A DNA stretch of 64,000 nt, from contig CAJQUW010016896.1 of NCBI GenBank assembly GCA_907163375.1, positions 62,001 to 126,000 on the forward strand, written 5' to 3'. This document shows, piece after piece, positions 13,004 to 25,900 of the stretch (positions are counted from its first letter, which is position 1; each line of letters begins with the position of its first letter). The notes beneath the pieces are model-generated. The model was not told the DNA's origin, made no database searches, and was given only the letters and a program-made list of their open reading frames with translations. The translations under genes were made by a program, and so were the position numbers. The stretch is from Prostheceraeus crozeri. Lineage: Eukaryota > Platyhelminthes > Polycladida > Euryleptidae.

Positions 13004-13218
13004 TCATCTATACGAAAGATCAACAAAATTTGCACAGGCGGGACTCTTTCCATAGACAATAGCATGAGCACGACGCTGTACACGATCAATTTCAGCCGTC
13101 AAATTCTGATTTAGGCTAACAAACAAAGGAGCTCCATACTCGAGGATGCTTGTAATGCAATTTTGATAGATTAGCACTAATTGATTGCCAGTAAGATCAT
13201 CTCGAGGTTGGCGCAATA

Positions 13219-14257
13219 CACTAAACCAAAAAATGAATGTCGCACTCTGAATTGCATTTTGTTGATTACATGTGACATCACATCTTAATATCATTTCTAT
13301 GCAACCTTATTCAATGCCAAAGCAAAACATAATCCAAGATAGCTATCTATGAATACTCAGCTTTGCTAGTATAAGATTTGAATTTTCATACAATTTGATA
13401 TTACTTACTGTTGATCAAAGTAGACGACTACTGAAGCTGGCATTATAAAATTAAGTTAGATTTTAATGAACATCAGAAACAGAAAATCGCATACACTAGA
13501 GGCCTGGCGGTCGGGTTGTCAGCAGATATTGTCTTGCAGATATGTTTTCATCCTGACTGTGATGATGTCGACTCTTCGCTAAGGTAGGTCGGTTTGTCAA
13601 ATGGAAAGATATGCATTACTAACATTGCCAAGTTGCTCAAAGTAAGTCGAAGGTCCCTACAGTGAGGGAGAAGAAGACATTTCTACAACGACATAATCAA
13701 CAGGAAGAAGACTCAAAACCAGTACAAGAAGCAACCGACCGATATAGAAGAATAGTTTTATTCTGTCGGAGATTTGCTGAAGTTGTGGCAAGAAGGTGTC
13801 ACTGTACAGACAGTGTACAATACACATTTCTTTCAATTTGAGAAGGTGTCCTTTTACTGCTCCTCTTCATTCAACTACTCACAAGAAGTTAAGGGAGAGC
13901 TGGGCCATGAAAAGGAAAGTTTCCAAAAGATATTCCATCGAAAATCTTACTGAACTGAATAGAATTGTGTCAGAGGAGTGGGATGCTATTCCACAAGAGA
14001 CGATTGACTACTTGATATTAAGTTGGCCTCGAAGAATGAGGAGTGTTATTTCTGTGAGAGGCGATCTTACCCATTATTGACTTTTCTGAGCATCTGTAAT
14101 TTTGAAACCATATTTTATATGTTTTACTTCTACCCCAACTGTTTTGAAGCAAATAGAATACAAATTAGTACTCGTACTGATGTGAATATAGACACTCTAG
14201 CTTTATATTATTTGAATCGATGGAAATCAGGTGCGACATTCATTTTTTGGGTTAGTG
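13219..14257 (+). mobile_element. Tc1/mariner element inserted in the LINE
   Basis: The 1,039-bp element has 27-bp terminal inverted repeats, CACTAAACCAAAAAATGAAT at the left and its complement at the right, with one mismatch in 27. It is flanked by TA at 13217-13218 and 14258-14259. Taking out the element and one TA leaves the host LINE reading RLYILRQPRDD without interruption, so the boundaries are exact. The interior carries the remains of a Tc1-type transposase. It is shorter than typical full elements (about 1.3-1.6 kb), so internal sequence has been lost. Confidence 0.93.
13570..14080 (+). pseudogene. Tc1-type transposase remnant
   Basis: Two recognisable parts survive. At 13612-13662 the frame reads CITNIAKLLKVSRRSLQ, the second helix-turn-helix of the paired-like DNA-binding region. 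At about 13916-14080 it reads SIENLTELNRIVSEEWDAIP, then a tail ending in PRRMRSVISVRGDLTHY, the usual C-terminus of Tc1-family transposases (EEW..IPQE..., then RG..T.Y). Most of the DDE catalytic core between them is missing and stops interrupt the reading frame, so no active enzyme is encoded. Confidence 0.88.
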
Positions 14258-15990
14258 TATATACAAACGATATGATGCCCTCTTACAGATGTTGTTATTA
14301 ATATGGATGTCCCATTTGAAAGACTCAGTGAAGTGAATTCCCAAAATCTTCATACTTTTGACCATTTGAATACCCTCTATTGCAAACGCATCTGAATTGA
14401 ACCAATGTCTTTGCCCCACAAAAAATTGTTTTGATTTTGATTCCTTGATGAACATTTTGTTATTGTTAGTCCATTCCTTCAATTCAGTCCACACTTCTTT
14501 AACCGGTGATACAGCAGCATCCTTATGAATTGCTGCAACCACGATCATGTCATCGGCATATTTCACCAATATGGACTGATCAATTTCGCTCATCAAGTCG
14601 GAGACAAAGTGGCCAAACACGATAGGTCCCAAAGTTGACCCCTGAGGTATTCCACTTGAAACACGACACATTTCGCTGTAGGTACCTTTCCATCTTACTC
14701 TCATACTTCTTGATGACAAGTTCTTTTGAATGAAACAAATTACAAAGTTGCTGAATTCATCACGAATCATTTTTTGCAATAATTTTTCATGACAAACGCG
14801 ATCGAACCCCTAATGAAATGATAGATATGAAGTACACTTCCATGCAGCTGACGCGAAGTGGGATGCTGTGCAGCTCAATTTGTTTGCAGCTGCCTCTCAA
14901 TCCCTTCTGCACTTTTCTCGTTATCAATCACTGGTAAAAAGGTTCTTATTAAAGTAAGGAACATGGCTTTTTGTAAATATTTATGCAATTACATAAATTT
15001 GCAAATATTGAAGTCTTCTAAATTACAACCATGCAACTACTTTCTGCTTCATTGACAATGCGATTATTCAGCATGGATACTAGAAATATTAACAATATCG
15101 CATTTCGATAAAAATACAACATGTGGCAATTGTCTTACGTTATGCACAGTCCGTTTCCTAAATCGTTGTACAACCCGAAAATCTCTTGCTTATTCTCATC
15201 AAATTTAGCCGTAAGCTGCTTGAGCTAATGCAATTGATAACTGAGCTTATTCACTTGCTCATCCGACACACTTGCTTGGTTTATGAAACAGTGTATTGTC
15301 AATTATGTGCTTTCCCTTTTTGGCAATTAGGAGACAAAAAAACCGAGTCGCTCATAACTTGCCATTGCTCGCATTATCGAGTTATAGCTTAACATGAACA
15401 TGAACAACAGGCAAAACGTACTTATGGGACACAATGCGTTCAAATATTTTAGATAGAGCATGGAGGATGGAGATCGGTCGAAAGTCACTCACTAAAGAAG
15501 GCCTATCCGTCTTTGGCACGGGGCACACATTAGCTTGCTTGAAAGCGGAGGGAAACACTCTATCTTGCAAGCTCCAATTAAACAGAGAAGTAATAGCCGG
15601 TGCCAAGATGTCAGAAAATTCCCGATATACCCATGGAAGAATAGGCTACCATCGGACCCGACAGAAGTCTTTGTGGGGCGCCGAAGCTCACTTAAAACTT
15701 CGTCACAGGAAATAGGCGGTAGTGTAAGACAGCCACAGTTAGACGACATAACAGCAGCATCACAACACTGGAAATTTGAGGCGAAGTATTCACAAAACAT
15801 ATCAGCAGTGAGATCCGTTGAAGAAGGTGGCTTGTTGTTTCTTGAAAGAACACGTAAGGCCTTCCAAAGCTTCTTCGGATAAGCCGAATCAATGGTCTCC
15901 GTCAGATACACACGTTTAAGGTAAGTAACGTGCTCCTGCACATCATTCTTCAAGAGTTCTGATGACGCAAATAGCCAATTCTAATCGATG

Positions 15991-16674
15991 GGTATAGTAG
16001 GATAGCGCAATTGGTGAGGATTTCAGTGGATATTCTCAAGGTTAGTCGTGATGTTAATCTGACGTCCATTCGCGAAGATAATAAAAAGTAGAATTACGCC
16101 ATTAATGAGTATTTCAGCCAATGACAGCTTAAGTGTGATTCACTGATTCTTATAGCAAAAGTGTGTCCTTATTTATTCTCATAACGAGTGCAAAATTCAT
16201 ACTAATTTGCTGAATGACCATTCAGACATTGATTCTTACAACGAAAGTGATGTGATAATTAACGAGCGGAAATCGTATAGCGTTGTGTAAAAATGCTTCT
16301 AGAAAAAGGATTTGATTCTTATAACCAGTGATTCTGAAAACCGGAGTTCACTGTACCAAGAAAATGTCAAAATTCTTCAACACTTCAAGAAAACGTCCGC
16401 TAAAGTACTTCCCATACTTCCCTAAAGACTGACGACCACAAATTCCTCATCAATAGACTGAATACTTCGTTAAGATGTGCAAAACGTGTACATTTGTACC
16501 GAAAACTCAAGGAAAACGTTATTTGTTTACGAAAGAATATATTTCTCGTCAATTGAATACTCTTTACATTCCTGCATTGCGTCAAATACAGTCGACTGGC
16601 TTTCTCTTCGCCTTCTCACTGTTGGAGTAATGGAAATTCGAATATATTTTAAACAACGATGAAAACAAAATTGA
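15991..16674. other. Gap 3' of MFF, no gene seen
   Basis: AT-rich sequence between the LINE and the MFF polyadenylation signal. A degenerate repeat of the sense GTGATTCTTATAAC...GTG recurs at about 16140-16340. I see no gene. Confidence 0.4.
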
Positions 16675-16680
16675 TTTATT
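16675..16680 (-). promoter_or_regulatory. Polyadenylation signal AATAAA of MFF
   Basis: AATAAA on the minus strand 66 bases past the MFF stop codon, a normal distance for a short 3' UTR. Confidence 0.7.
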
Positions 16681-16745
16681 TTTCTCAACATCAAAAAACG
16701 CGTACATAGGAAAGATTCGTCGCTTTTAAGAAAGGAAATCGAATA

Positions 16746-16980
16746 TCAACTTCTTGACTGAAACAAATATCGAACGACTTTGAAGAGAGCGTAGACACCA
16801 AGCAGCGGCAAGAGGATTCTGTCTCTGTTTTGGAAGAAATTGACTTCATCTTGTAGACGATCAACGCGTCGTGAAAGCCGCGAAATCTGACCTTGGAGCT
16901 GTTGAAGGCTCTCGTCTTCGAAAAAATCTGAATCTGACTGATTCGCTCGCGCGGGAGCTTCCACTTCCATCCGGCGTTGT
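16746..16980 (-). CDS. MFF: MFF last coding exon (coiled coil and tail anchor)
   Basis: The acceptor CCATTTGCAG precedes ACAACGCCGG. The first base completes the Arg codon begun by AG at the end of the previous exon. The exon encodes an acidic stretch (SDSDFFEDE), a heptad-rich helix (LQQLQGQISRLSRRVDRLQ) and the membrane anchor ILLPLLGVYALFKVVRYLF, then QSRS and TGA. Confidence 0.9.
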
Positions 16981-19900
16981 CTGCAAATGGAAGGAAAGTT
17001 TCTTTATGAGGCGTCTTCTGGTTGAAATTGCTGTTAATTGTCACTACCAAAGTGTTTAAATATGTGGAATCAACTTATGACTCTCATGCAGTGGTGGGCA
17101 ACCAAGTTGTTATAGCGGGCCGCGAAACAGCTCGCGGGCCACCAATTTTAAAAGGCAGTAGTGTAGGTTTAATCTTCCTTTACTCCGTACTTTTAAGTGC
17201 ACATATGGATTGCTGCACCGTATACGCATATACAGTGGTCGTATTCCATCACAAAACTTTACATGTACACTGTAAATCGCTCAATACCAATCACATACGA
17301 AGGATGTATACCAAAATATTTTTTTGGTATATTTCTGTATTCTCTTGGTATATATTTGTATGCTTTTCGTATGTTATTTCAAATGTGGTATGCTTTACAT
17401 ACTAAAGCCATACTAGCACAATGTTAAAAGAAATCATCAATCATCTCCAAAGTATCTTGATTTCAGGACTTTTGTCAATAAAGATCACACTAATGTTACT
17501 ACTGTTCTGCAAGTAGTGAGATAATGACATTCAAGAGTCATTCTTTCAATACTGAATTCGATTTTAATACACGTAAGTCTAAGGCATTTCATGAATAGTC
17601 AGTAAGTATTCAACCATCAACAATTATGTATCATGTAATTTTGAAATAAGGCATATTATCAATCCGAAGTAAAAACACATTATAATTCATTAAACGCAAA
17701 AATAGTTATGTTTGACATATACTCATATAAGTCAACATGATTGCACGAAAGATCGTTTAAATGAATTGACGTTAATCAACTTGGCTCATAAAGTAGAGCT
17801 AACTAAACGTCCTGTTAATGTTGCTAGACAAGTAGCAACAACGACAATCTCGCGGGCATATAATTCACAATAAATCTAATCTAGTTAAATATCACTCTAT
17901 CAAGCAAAAAATATTCGCGACTGGTATTACTGAAAAAAGTCATTTGACAGTAGTATGTAATACATACATTTTTTTGCTATGTAATTTAAAGCTGCACATA
18001 CCAAATGGATACCAGATGCATACGAATAAGGATGAATTTGCATCGGTTCTCGTATATAAAACATACCAACAATTCGTATTTCAGTGTAAAACATCCAATC
18101 ACAGATAGAATAGTTCGTATCGCTACATACCAATCACGACCATACCAATCACATACGAAGGTAAATGAGATTTGGTATGAAAAAAATACCAGATCTCTGT
18201 AAACATACGAGAATCTCGTATCAGATGTTAGTTTCAAATTGTATGTAATTTTGGTATATGTTTGTATGTAATTTTCGTATCCAGCGATTTACAGTGTAAA
18301 TGATACAGCAGTATTGTACGGAACTAACTTATTCGATATTAAGGAATTATAATTTACTTTCTCCAAATCATGTGAGTATTGAAGAGCGAATAGGCCTATA
18401 AAAATTCATGGAAGCTTTTCTTTTGTGTAATGAAACGGTATTTTGACTTTTTTGGTGATTTGAGCGACATTACCTTACTTAAACGAAAAATAACGGTCTG
18501 CAAGTGCAGTGCAACTATCCGCCTGAAAGCCGCACAAGATGAAATTGATTTTGCTACAATTATTGATCATGCTACATGTACATGGGTAAATCCAATTTAT
18601 TCCATAACATTTCTGTCTTTTCAACTTTGGGTCTCAGATTTCCGTGAAAATTTGCATATATACTCATTTTTTTACGCTGAACACGAAAATCTTAGCGGCG
18701 ACCACACCAAATAAAAACTTTCCATAGAAATCTAGCACTTTTAAAAAGTCATTTTTTCTACATCTCGGTCAGAGGACAAATTGATGTCGTTCAGATAGAT
18801 GTCGAATAGGAAACTCTTCGGCTTCTGCATTTGGGTTGCTGATGAAACTGGGAACTTAGGATGAATGCTTGCATGCGGAAAGCGAAGTGACCAAAATGTA
18901 ACGTGCTACATATAATGTCCGTTGACCGTGACCTACCTTGTCCTCTGACCGAGATTTTTAAGGTCTCGGTCAGAGGACAAATTGATGTCGAACAGGAAAC
19001 TCTTCGGTTTCAGCATTTGGGTTCATGAGACTGCGGGAACTTAGGACGAATACTTGAACGCGTAAAACGAAGTGATCTAAATGCAATTGCATACATTATC
19101 ATGTCTTTATACCGAGACCCTTGTACTCTGACCGAGATCTTCAATTTCAACGTTGTCCTCTGACCGAGATTTTTCAGGGTCTCGGTCAGAGGACATTTTC
19201 GCGGTTTTTGGAGATTTTGAGAGGGTTAATTGATATCAATAAAAATTTTCTTTTGCATAGATGTTAAGAGCATGGATCCCTCCTATGTTGTGAAATTTCA
19301 TCGATTCCTGACAAAATTTCTGGTTTCAGCATCCATATGAAATTTTTGGGAATATTCAAATTCTCTGGTCGAAAAAACGGATAAAAATATTTTAAAATCA
19401 ATATTGCTCACTTGCAACGGCATCAAACTGAATTTTCTTTACGGATTTATAAACTAGCACACTAGAGGATTCGTTTGGTGCAAAACGTTTAATGGAAGAA
19501 TCAATATTCTTCGAGAAAAGGTACCTCGGTCAGAGGACAGAAAACGTCTCGGTCAGAGGACATTTTTTTCATTGGACAATGGAAACCCAGTAAAAATTCA
19601 ATGATTAATATTGATTATAGCATTTAAAATTAGACTGTCTTAAAGAGCTGATCTTCTTCTTTCAGATGATATAAATATTAGTGGGTGTATTTGAATGTAT
19701 CTAATCGAAAATCCGTGTTGAAGTGAGAGTACTGCAACTTTGGACATGCCTTTTTGGTCTTTTTTTGGGCAAAAAACGGCAACTAGTGAAGAAGGTCTTG
19801 GCTTTGTGACTTTTTAAAAACCATGCCATAATAGATGAGATCTTTACGGTTCGATTAAAAAAAAAACTATTGAAATCGGTTCAGAAATATGGATTTTACA

Positions 19901-22900
19901 AATCAAAGACACATTTTCGTCAAATGTTGTGGAATAAATTGGATTTACCCACATACGTGCACAGATGTCACCCAAACATAAACGGCTTCCAAAAACCATG
20001 CATGGACTCCACAAATGGCAGTCGTGTACTAATGCCAATCGAATATACAAAATGTATATATTTGTGTAATAGTATAAAAGTGAAATTCAGCAAGAAGATT
20101 TGAAAAGATGTTGGCCTGTCAAAATGTTGCGGTTGGATTCCTCCATTTGTAGTCAAGGCCTCTTTCTAGATTGAGGCGTGGCTTATCACGCAGAGAAACA
20201 TGCTCAGCAGGGCATCGAATTCTATGTGACTTAGCATAAACTCGCGCAGGTGATGACCATTTTGCGTTTATACGAGAAAAAATTCATTACGAAAGGAGCA
20301 TAGTTGGATAACTCGAATGTGAATTGCTGTTTTCTGTGCCATCATGCTGCTCATTTAATTGTTAATTAATGGTTTTGCAAATCTAAGGAGGATCCCTTAC
20401 CCTTAGATGCACCTCCCAAAAGGTCAAAGTTGAAGTGAGTCATTTTACGTCATCGATTCAAATAATGTCTGTGGGCAACTTTAGATATGAGAAGCTATTA
20501 CGGACCACCCAGTATGTCCAGGTGGCCACGCGTTGCCGACCACTGCTATAATGTAATTTTTTTGGCGACATGTCTGTCATCTTTTTACGCCAAGATGATT
20601 TTCAAAAAGCAACTGTGGCTAAATTTTTCGTGACAACTAAATTTCTATTCAAATACTCTTGATAATCATAGACATGTCAATCACAATCTGTCCTTGATCA
20701 TCATAGACATGTCAATCACAATCTGTCCTTGATCATCATAGACATGTCAACCACAATCTGTCCTTGATCATCATAGACATGTCAATCACAATCTGTCCTT
20801 GATCATCATAGACATGTCAATCACAATCTGTCCTTGATCATCATAGACATGTCAATCACAATCTGTCCTTGATCATCATAGACATGTCAATCACAATCTG
20901 TCCTTGATCATCATAGACATGTCAACCACAATCTGTCCTTGATCATCATAGACATGTCAACCACAATCTGTCCTTGATCATCATAGACATGTCAGTCACA
21001 ATCTGTCCTTGATCATCATAGACATGTCAACCACAATCTGTCCTTGATCATCATAGCACGTCGTCAAATCATATTCTCTACGCAACTCGTGCATGAGATT
21101 GCTTTATCATAGCATTCGAACTTGTTAGATTGAAATAGTCTTCACCCTACGGGCTCGGGCATTGAAGATATCTAACTCGTGAAATGCTATAAAGAAGCAA
21201 TCATGCACTAATTGCCTAATTAACTCATCTTTAGCGCTTCAATGACTATAATTTATGGGATGAGTCATTTTTCAATTTTGAGATTCTTGTAGATTCTGAA
21301 TATCTATTATCTAATATTTGACCAAATCTACTTTGAACGGCTGTAGCTCAAAACTGGCAAAATCCGTTGGGTGGTGTTTAGTAGTTTTCGTGCCGCCTAC
21401 ATCTACAACGTCATATGACGCTATCTTATGATTAGAGTAATCGAAAGCGCTTAAAATAATACATTACATTGTGAGTTCATTTTAATTTTCCTTACTTGAA
21501 GTCACTGGAAGAAAAGGCTGCTTCAAATTTTGTTTTGAACTCTTTTAGAACCATTTTTACCACATTCTCTCTCCTATTGAAGCCCAATAAACGCCAACGG
21601 TGCGCTGTAAGCAAGTTTTTGTGAACAAAAAATCACCAAGTCTGAAACATAATGCAGACCTGTTATTGCAAATTTGTAATATTCTGTAGACGACTGTCTT
21701 TTTTACATGTAATGTTTTTTTTCAAAATTCTAATTCATGAATCCATTGTAAACTCTCCTTTCTTCATTTTCAGGACTTATTTACGTGAAATAAAAAATTC
21801 CTGTAGAGGGCTTTTCTCTTTGGACAGCAGCTGTCAAGGAATGTGGCAAGCAACTTGAATACTGGATGCATCATATTGCTTAGCACTTCAATGAAACTTG
21901 CAGACCATAGGTAATATTTCGATGCAATTCAATCTCACCTGCATTTAAAAGGCAAGATTCCACGTTGTGCTAGTCATTCAGAAACTTTATGACACCAGAT
22001 ATAAGCATGGCAGCAAAAATCGAAATATATTGTAAAAAAAACCTCAACCTAATATTTCCGAATTTGCAATAACAAGCCTCCGTAACACTCAGAGTTACTT
22101 TAGAATTGGTTTCAGATTTGGTGATTTTCTGCTCCCAAAAACAGGGTACCGTGTGCATATCTACACCGGGCTTGCCGTAGATATGAATATCCATGGATGG
22201 ATATCGTGATTTCTGAGTTATCCACGGAAGCAATTTTTTGAATGAATATTTCCACAAATGCTTCGGCAATTATTTGCAGATTATGGTTCATATCGCAAGG
22301 CTAAAGTGACCTCGAGTGGCAGCATCCAGGACATGAAGCAACTTGAAATGAGGCTTTTCAAGTCACTACAGAGCACAGCTCTTTAATATACTACTTAAAA
22401 ATAACTACTTAACCAATTAAACCGGAGATATTTTCAGGACTTTTGTTATTTTCAAGAGAAAAGAACACAATTTGCGGCATTCTACGCATTGCATGATGTA
22501 GCGGGTAGTGCCACTTGAACTTTCGTTTAAATGATCGCTGTCATAGGTGCGATTTAGACTAAAAAAAAGCGCCAACCTTGTTTGCACATGCAATACACAC
22601 AGACAAAACAACGAATCATTGAAGAACTCCCTTCAACAGTCATCAGAATAATCTCATGTACTTCGCACAAACAGACCTCTAGAACAACCGTTCGAAAAAT
22701 ACTTGCATGAAATAAACTTGGGTTGCAAATAATGTTTTTTCATCCACCATATCTGAAATATACAGGATGTCCATTAAGTTTGAACCTGACTTTCACTCAC
22801 TGTCATTCTAAAAAGAACGGTTCAAAATCAAATTTGATTCAGTGATGAGTGATGAGACCATTAAGTTTCTTATATGGCAAAATTCAAGTCATATGAATTT

Positions 22901-25900
22901 CTCGTAAACAGCACACGCTTCTTTTTTAACATACAGCATATCCTAGATTGTAAAATTTAGTTATGCATTATCAAAACTTTCAAAACCATTACTTTCAAAC
23001 AATCCTTCAACTTCGGCGTTTTAAGAACAAATATTGTTAATCATCGATAATGTTTTGAGCATTACTTTTTTCATAAGAAAGTGCTATATATTGGATATGT
23101 GAATAATTGGCACCAACGAATGGCTTCACAAAGGTCCATAATTTATGCTTGACAATATCTTCAGGTGTTCTTCAAAACGTTCTTCCGAGATAATCTAAGG
23201 TAGTCAAAGATATTTGACATTGAGTATTGCTGTATGCAAAACTTAGGGGTCTCATCATTATATGTGATGGATCAAATTTGAATTAGAACATTTAGTTTCA
23301 AAATGACAACGGGTTAAAACCAGGTACAAACGTTATGGACACCCTGTATTTTACATATGTTTTGATGTGCTTTTTCTTTATATATTGGCGGTGGCAGCTG
23401 AGGTGAATTAAATTAATATCTTTCCAAAAATGACTTAGTGAATTAAAGAAGATCACATATAATACCAATAAGCCAATAAGACTTCTTTAATTTGGGTAAG
23501 TCTTTAGTTAGAATGCATAATAGCATTTTAAGTTTGAATATCACTGAGAGTGGTATTTTTTTAATTTTTTTCGGAATACTTATCATTTCTCTCTTGAATT
23601 CATTTTAATACAAAAAGAAAGGCTCACCTTTGAAGTAATAAATTATTTAGCCAGATTAAGCCAAATGAATGAAAAAGCGAAAAGAAATCAATAATAAATT
23701 TTTATAGAGATACTAATAGAAAAGACGAAGAATTAAAATTAATTGAAAATATAAAAAAATTTAAATAGCTGAAAATGTTCCAGTATTACTGGTATGTCGT
23801 AAAAGAAAACAAAGGTTGACAAAACAGTTGCAGTGAATGGATACAAATTACAGTAATAACAGTTCTTGGTGAACTGAAAACATTACGTTCACTCACTTAA
23901 CATCACTGAAAACACACAATGACACTTGGGTGTCAAACCAAAGCCCAAACCCTTGAGACGAAGTAAAACTTCTGCTGAAAATCTGTGTAACTTAGATATT
24001 TTCTCCCTCGGTCTCGTGCTATTTTCTTCGACACTGATTAACATTTTTTTGCTACTGTCACACAGTCACAAGGCTAAGCTGTGATCGTCTCGAGAAGAGC
24101 CCGTCAGTCAACAGATTCTTGGAAAAGAGAGAATAATAGCTTTCTGGTTCATAATTCATTGTTCCACAAGCAACTCCTAAGGCAACGCCTGTGTCGCATT
24201 GTCTGCTATTGTGATTGTCTGTCGATCGGAACGGATGCTGCTGACTTGTTTGAAGGCTAGCGAATAGCGATGCATGGAGGCTACTGCGTGTTTTTAGGGC
24301 CTACACGTAGGCTTAACTAATAAGTTTCGATTTATCAGTTGACTAGACACAGGTATACAACGAAAGAGAACTAATAAGATGCCTATTGCTAGACATGCCC
24401 AAAATATCTTGGCTATCTATAGACATGTATTGTATACATACACTGTGCTGATACAAGGTTCAACTTCATCGTAGATATTGTCTATGCTTCATCAGCCCCA
24501 ACCCAATGCATTATTCATAGGTTTATCAAGAATCAATTAATATGTAAGTCGCAGCCTATAATGTAGGCCAGTGTTCCACAAAGTCGGTTTTTCCGGTCAC
24601 ATGCGGCCGGTTGACTCGAAAAAATTTGGATTTTGCGGTCGGAAGGGATCTGATTTTTGAGTTTTCATCGCCTTCATTTTAATCTACTGAAGTTCAACTA
24701 TTCATCACAAAAATCTACGCCATATCGGCACGATTGACAGTTCCATGCTTGGATCTATAATTGCATGCGAACAACTGCGTGGCAGAACTGCACAAATGGA
24801 TTTTCGTCGCTTAATTATGTAAAATAAACACAGAAATCTAATCAAAGCTGTGGCTATAAAATTCGAACCTGATTTCAATAAACTTTGTTTTAGATTAATT
24901 CAAACAAATCTTTTAATTTCAATTCAATTCATTAATTCAAACAAATCTTTTAGTTTGTTTAAAATCTGTAAGTAATAAATTCTGCAGTTCGGGGATCCAA
25001 TAAATAAAAATGAAACAAACAAAAACGCAGTTTTGATGCTATTTATGCGTATATAGAAGATGATAGTTCTAAAATGCGGCCGGAACGAAAAATAGTTACT
25101 TGAATTTGGCCTCAAAGGGTTCGAAGTTTGTCGAACTCTGATGTAGACCTACACGTGCTATCGGGAAGGTAGACTAGACATAGAAAATGTAGCATCATGA
25201 CGGTCTCCTTTTGCTATAGCCTGCGATTTATCGTACAGGCTAATTAGATTAGATTCGTCGGGCCCGACTATATGCACCAAAAATCCATTTCGCTTGGCTT
25301 GATGGGGTGATACAGAACCTAAGCCTGACTAGCAAGCCCATGCACAGGCTACCCAAACTACAGCCTAGACACAAAATGGCCTAAACATTGTGCCATTGCA
25401 TGACTCCGTTACTATGCAGCCAGGTTATGGTGTAGGCCTACATAGTATAATTTATGCATGATATAGGCCTATAATAATGGTATGGGGCTTAGGGTAGCTA
25501 GAATTTTGCATCATGTTAGGCTTCAGTGTGGAGCCCAAGACATCTAGGGGCCGTAGAATGCAATCCTATGGCAGTGGAATTTTGTTAGGCTTGAGTCATC
25601 AAAATTCTTGCTTGGGTTGCTTGGACATGGGGCTTGGGCTAAAACCATGCAAAACCCAAGTCGTTTGGCCTGGGGTAAACCTATCTCAACCTTGTAAAAA
25701 GCAATAATTTACAAAAATATCCTCTCGAAATCTGCTGTTACAAGCAATCTGCATGAGTTCAGTAACCTTGTCAAGGTAATACCGGTGATAATCAGTCATA
25801 GAAGCGTAATACTAATTACTAGGGCGGTTTTTTATTGACCTAAAAAATTACGAATTTTGACTTTATTTTCAAGTAAATTTTTACCTTAAATTTTGACTTA

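Larger units (their letters stand above)
13004..15990 (-). mobile_element. Non-LTR retrotransposon (LINE), 5'-truncated and broken
   Basis: Reverse transcriptase is read on the minus strand in three blocks. Block 1 (15953-15385) holds the region before and at the start of the RT, including SDFRPISILHALSKIFERIV; it is split by a frameshift near 15.55 kb. Block 2 (about 14815-14258) runs from GFDRVCHEKLLQKM through GIPQGSTLGPIVF and the catalytic box YADD to ASYRLYI. Block 3 (13216-13004) resumes LRQPRDDLTGNQ and ends near LSYR. The motifs fit the CR1/L2/jockey-like groups; I cannot decide between them. A Tc1-type element separates blocks 2 and 3. Between blocks 1 and 2, 14815-15385 holds about 570 bp with no RT, where roughly 55 residues would be expected. 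No endonuclease domain is seen, so the copy is 5'-truncated. Confidence 0.88.
17089..20545. mobile_element. hAT-like element with nested insertions
   Basis: The left end is CAGTGGTGGGCAACC and the right end is the reverse complement of CAGTGGTCGGCAAC, a classic hAT terminal form. Flanks are CTCTCATG (17081-17088) and CTATAATG (20546-20553), an 8-bp duplication with two differences, so the insertion is old. No transposase is readable. Its 3.46 kb holds a TA-flanked MITE (17268-18296) and a cluster of a 15-bp motif (18764-19562). A further inverted pair sits around 18583-18615 and 19923-19960 (GGGTAAATCCAATTTATTCC and its complement). Confidence 0.75.

Noticed and set aside
14815-15385. A second DNA transposon inside the LINE
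   Set aside because: The stretch is too long to be the missing reverse-transcriptase part, but no inverted ends or target duplication could be found, so I give only the gap.
20663-21053. CRISPR array
   Set aside because: The 35-bp units are contiguous with no unique spacers, and the DNA is animal; the 26- and 149-bp arrays fail for the same reason.
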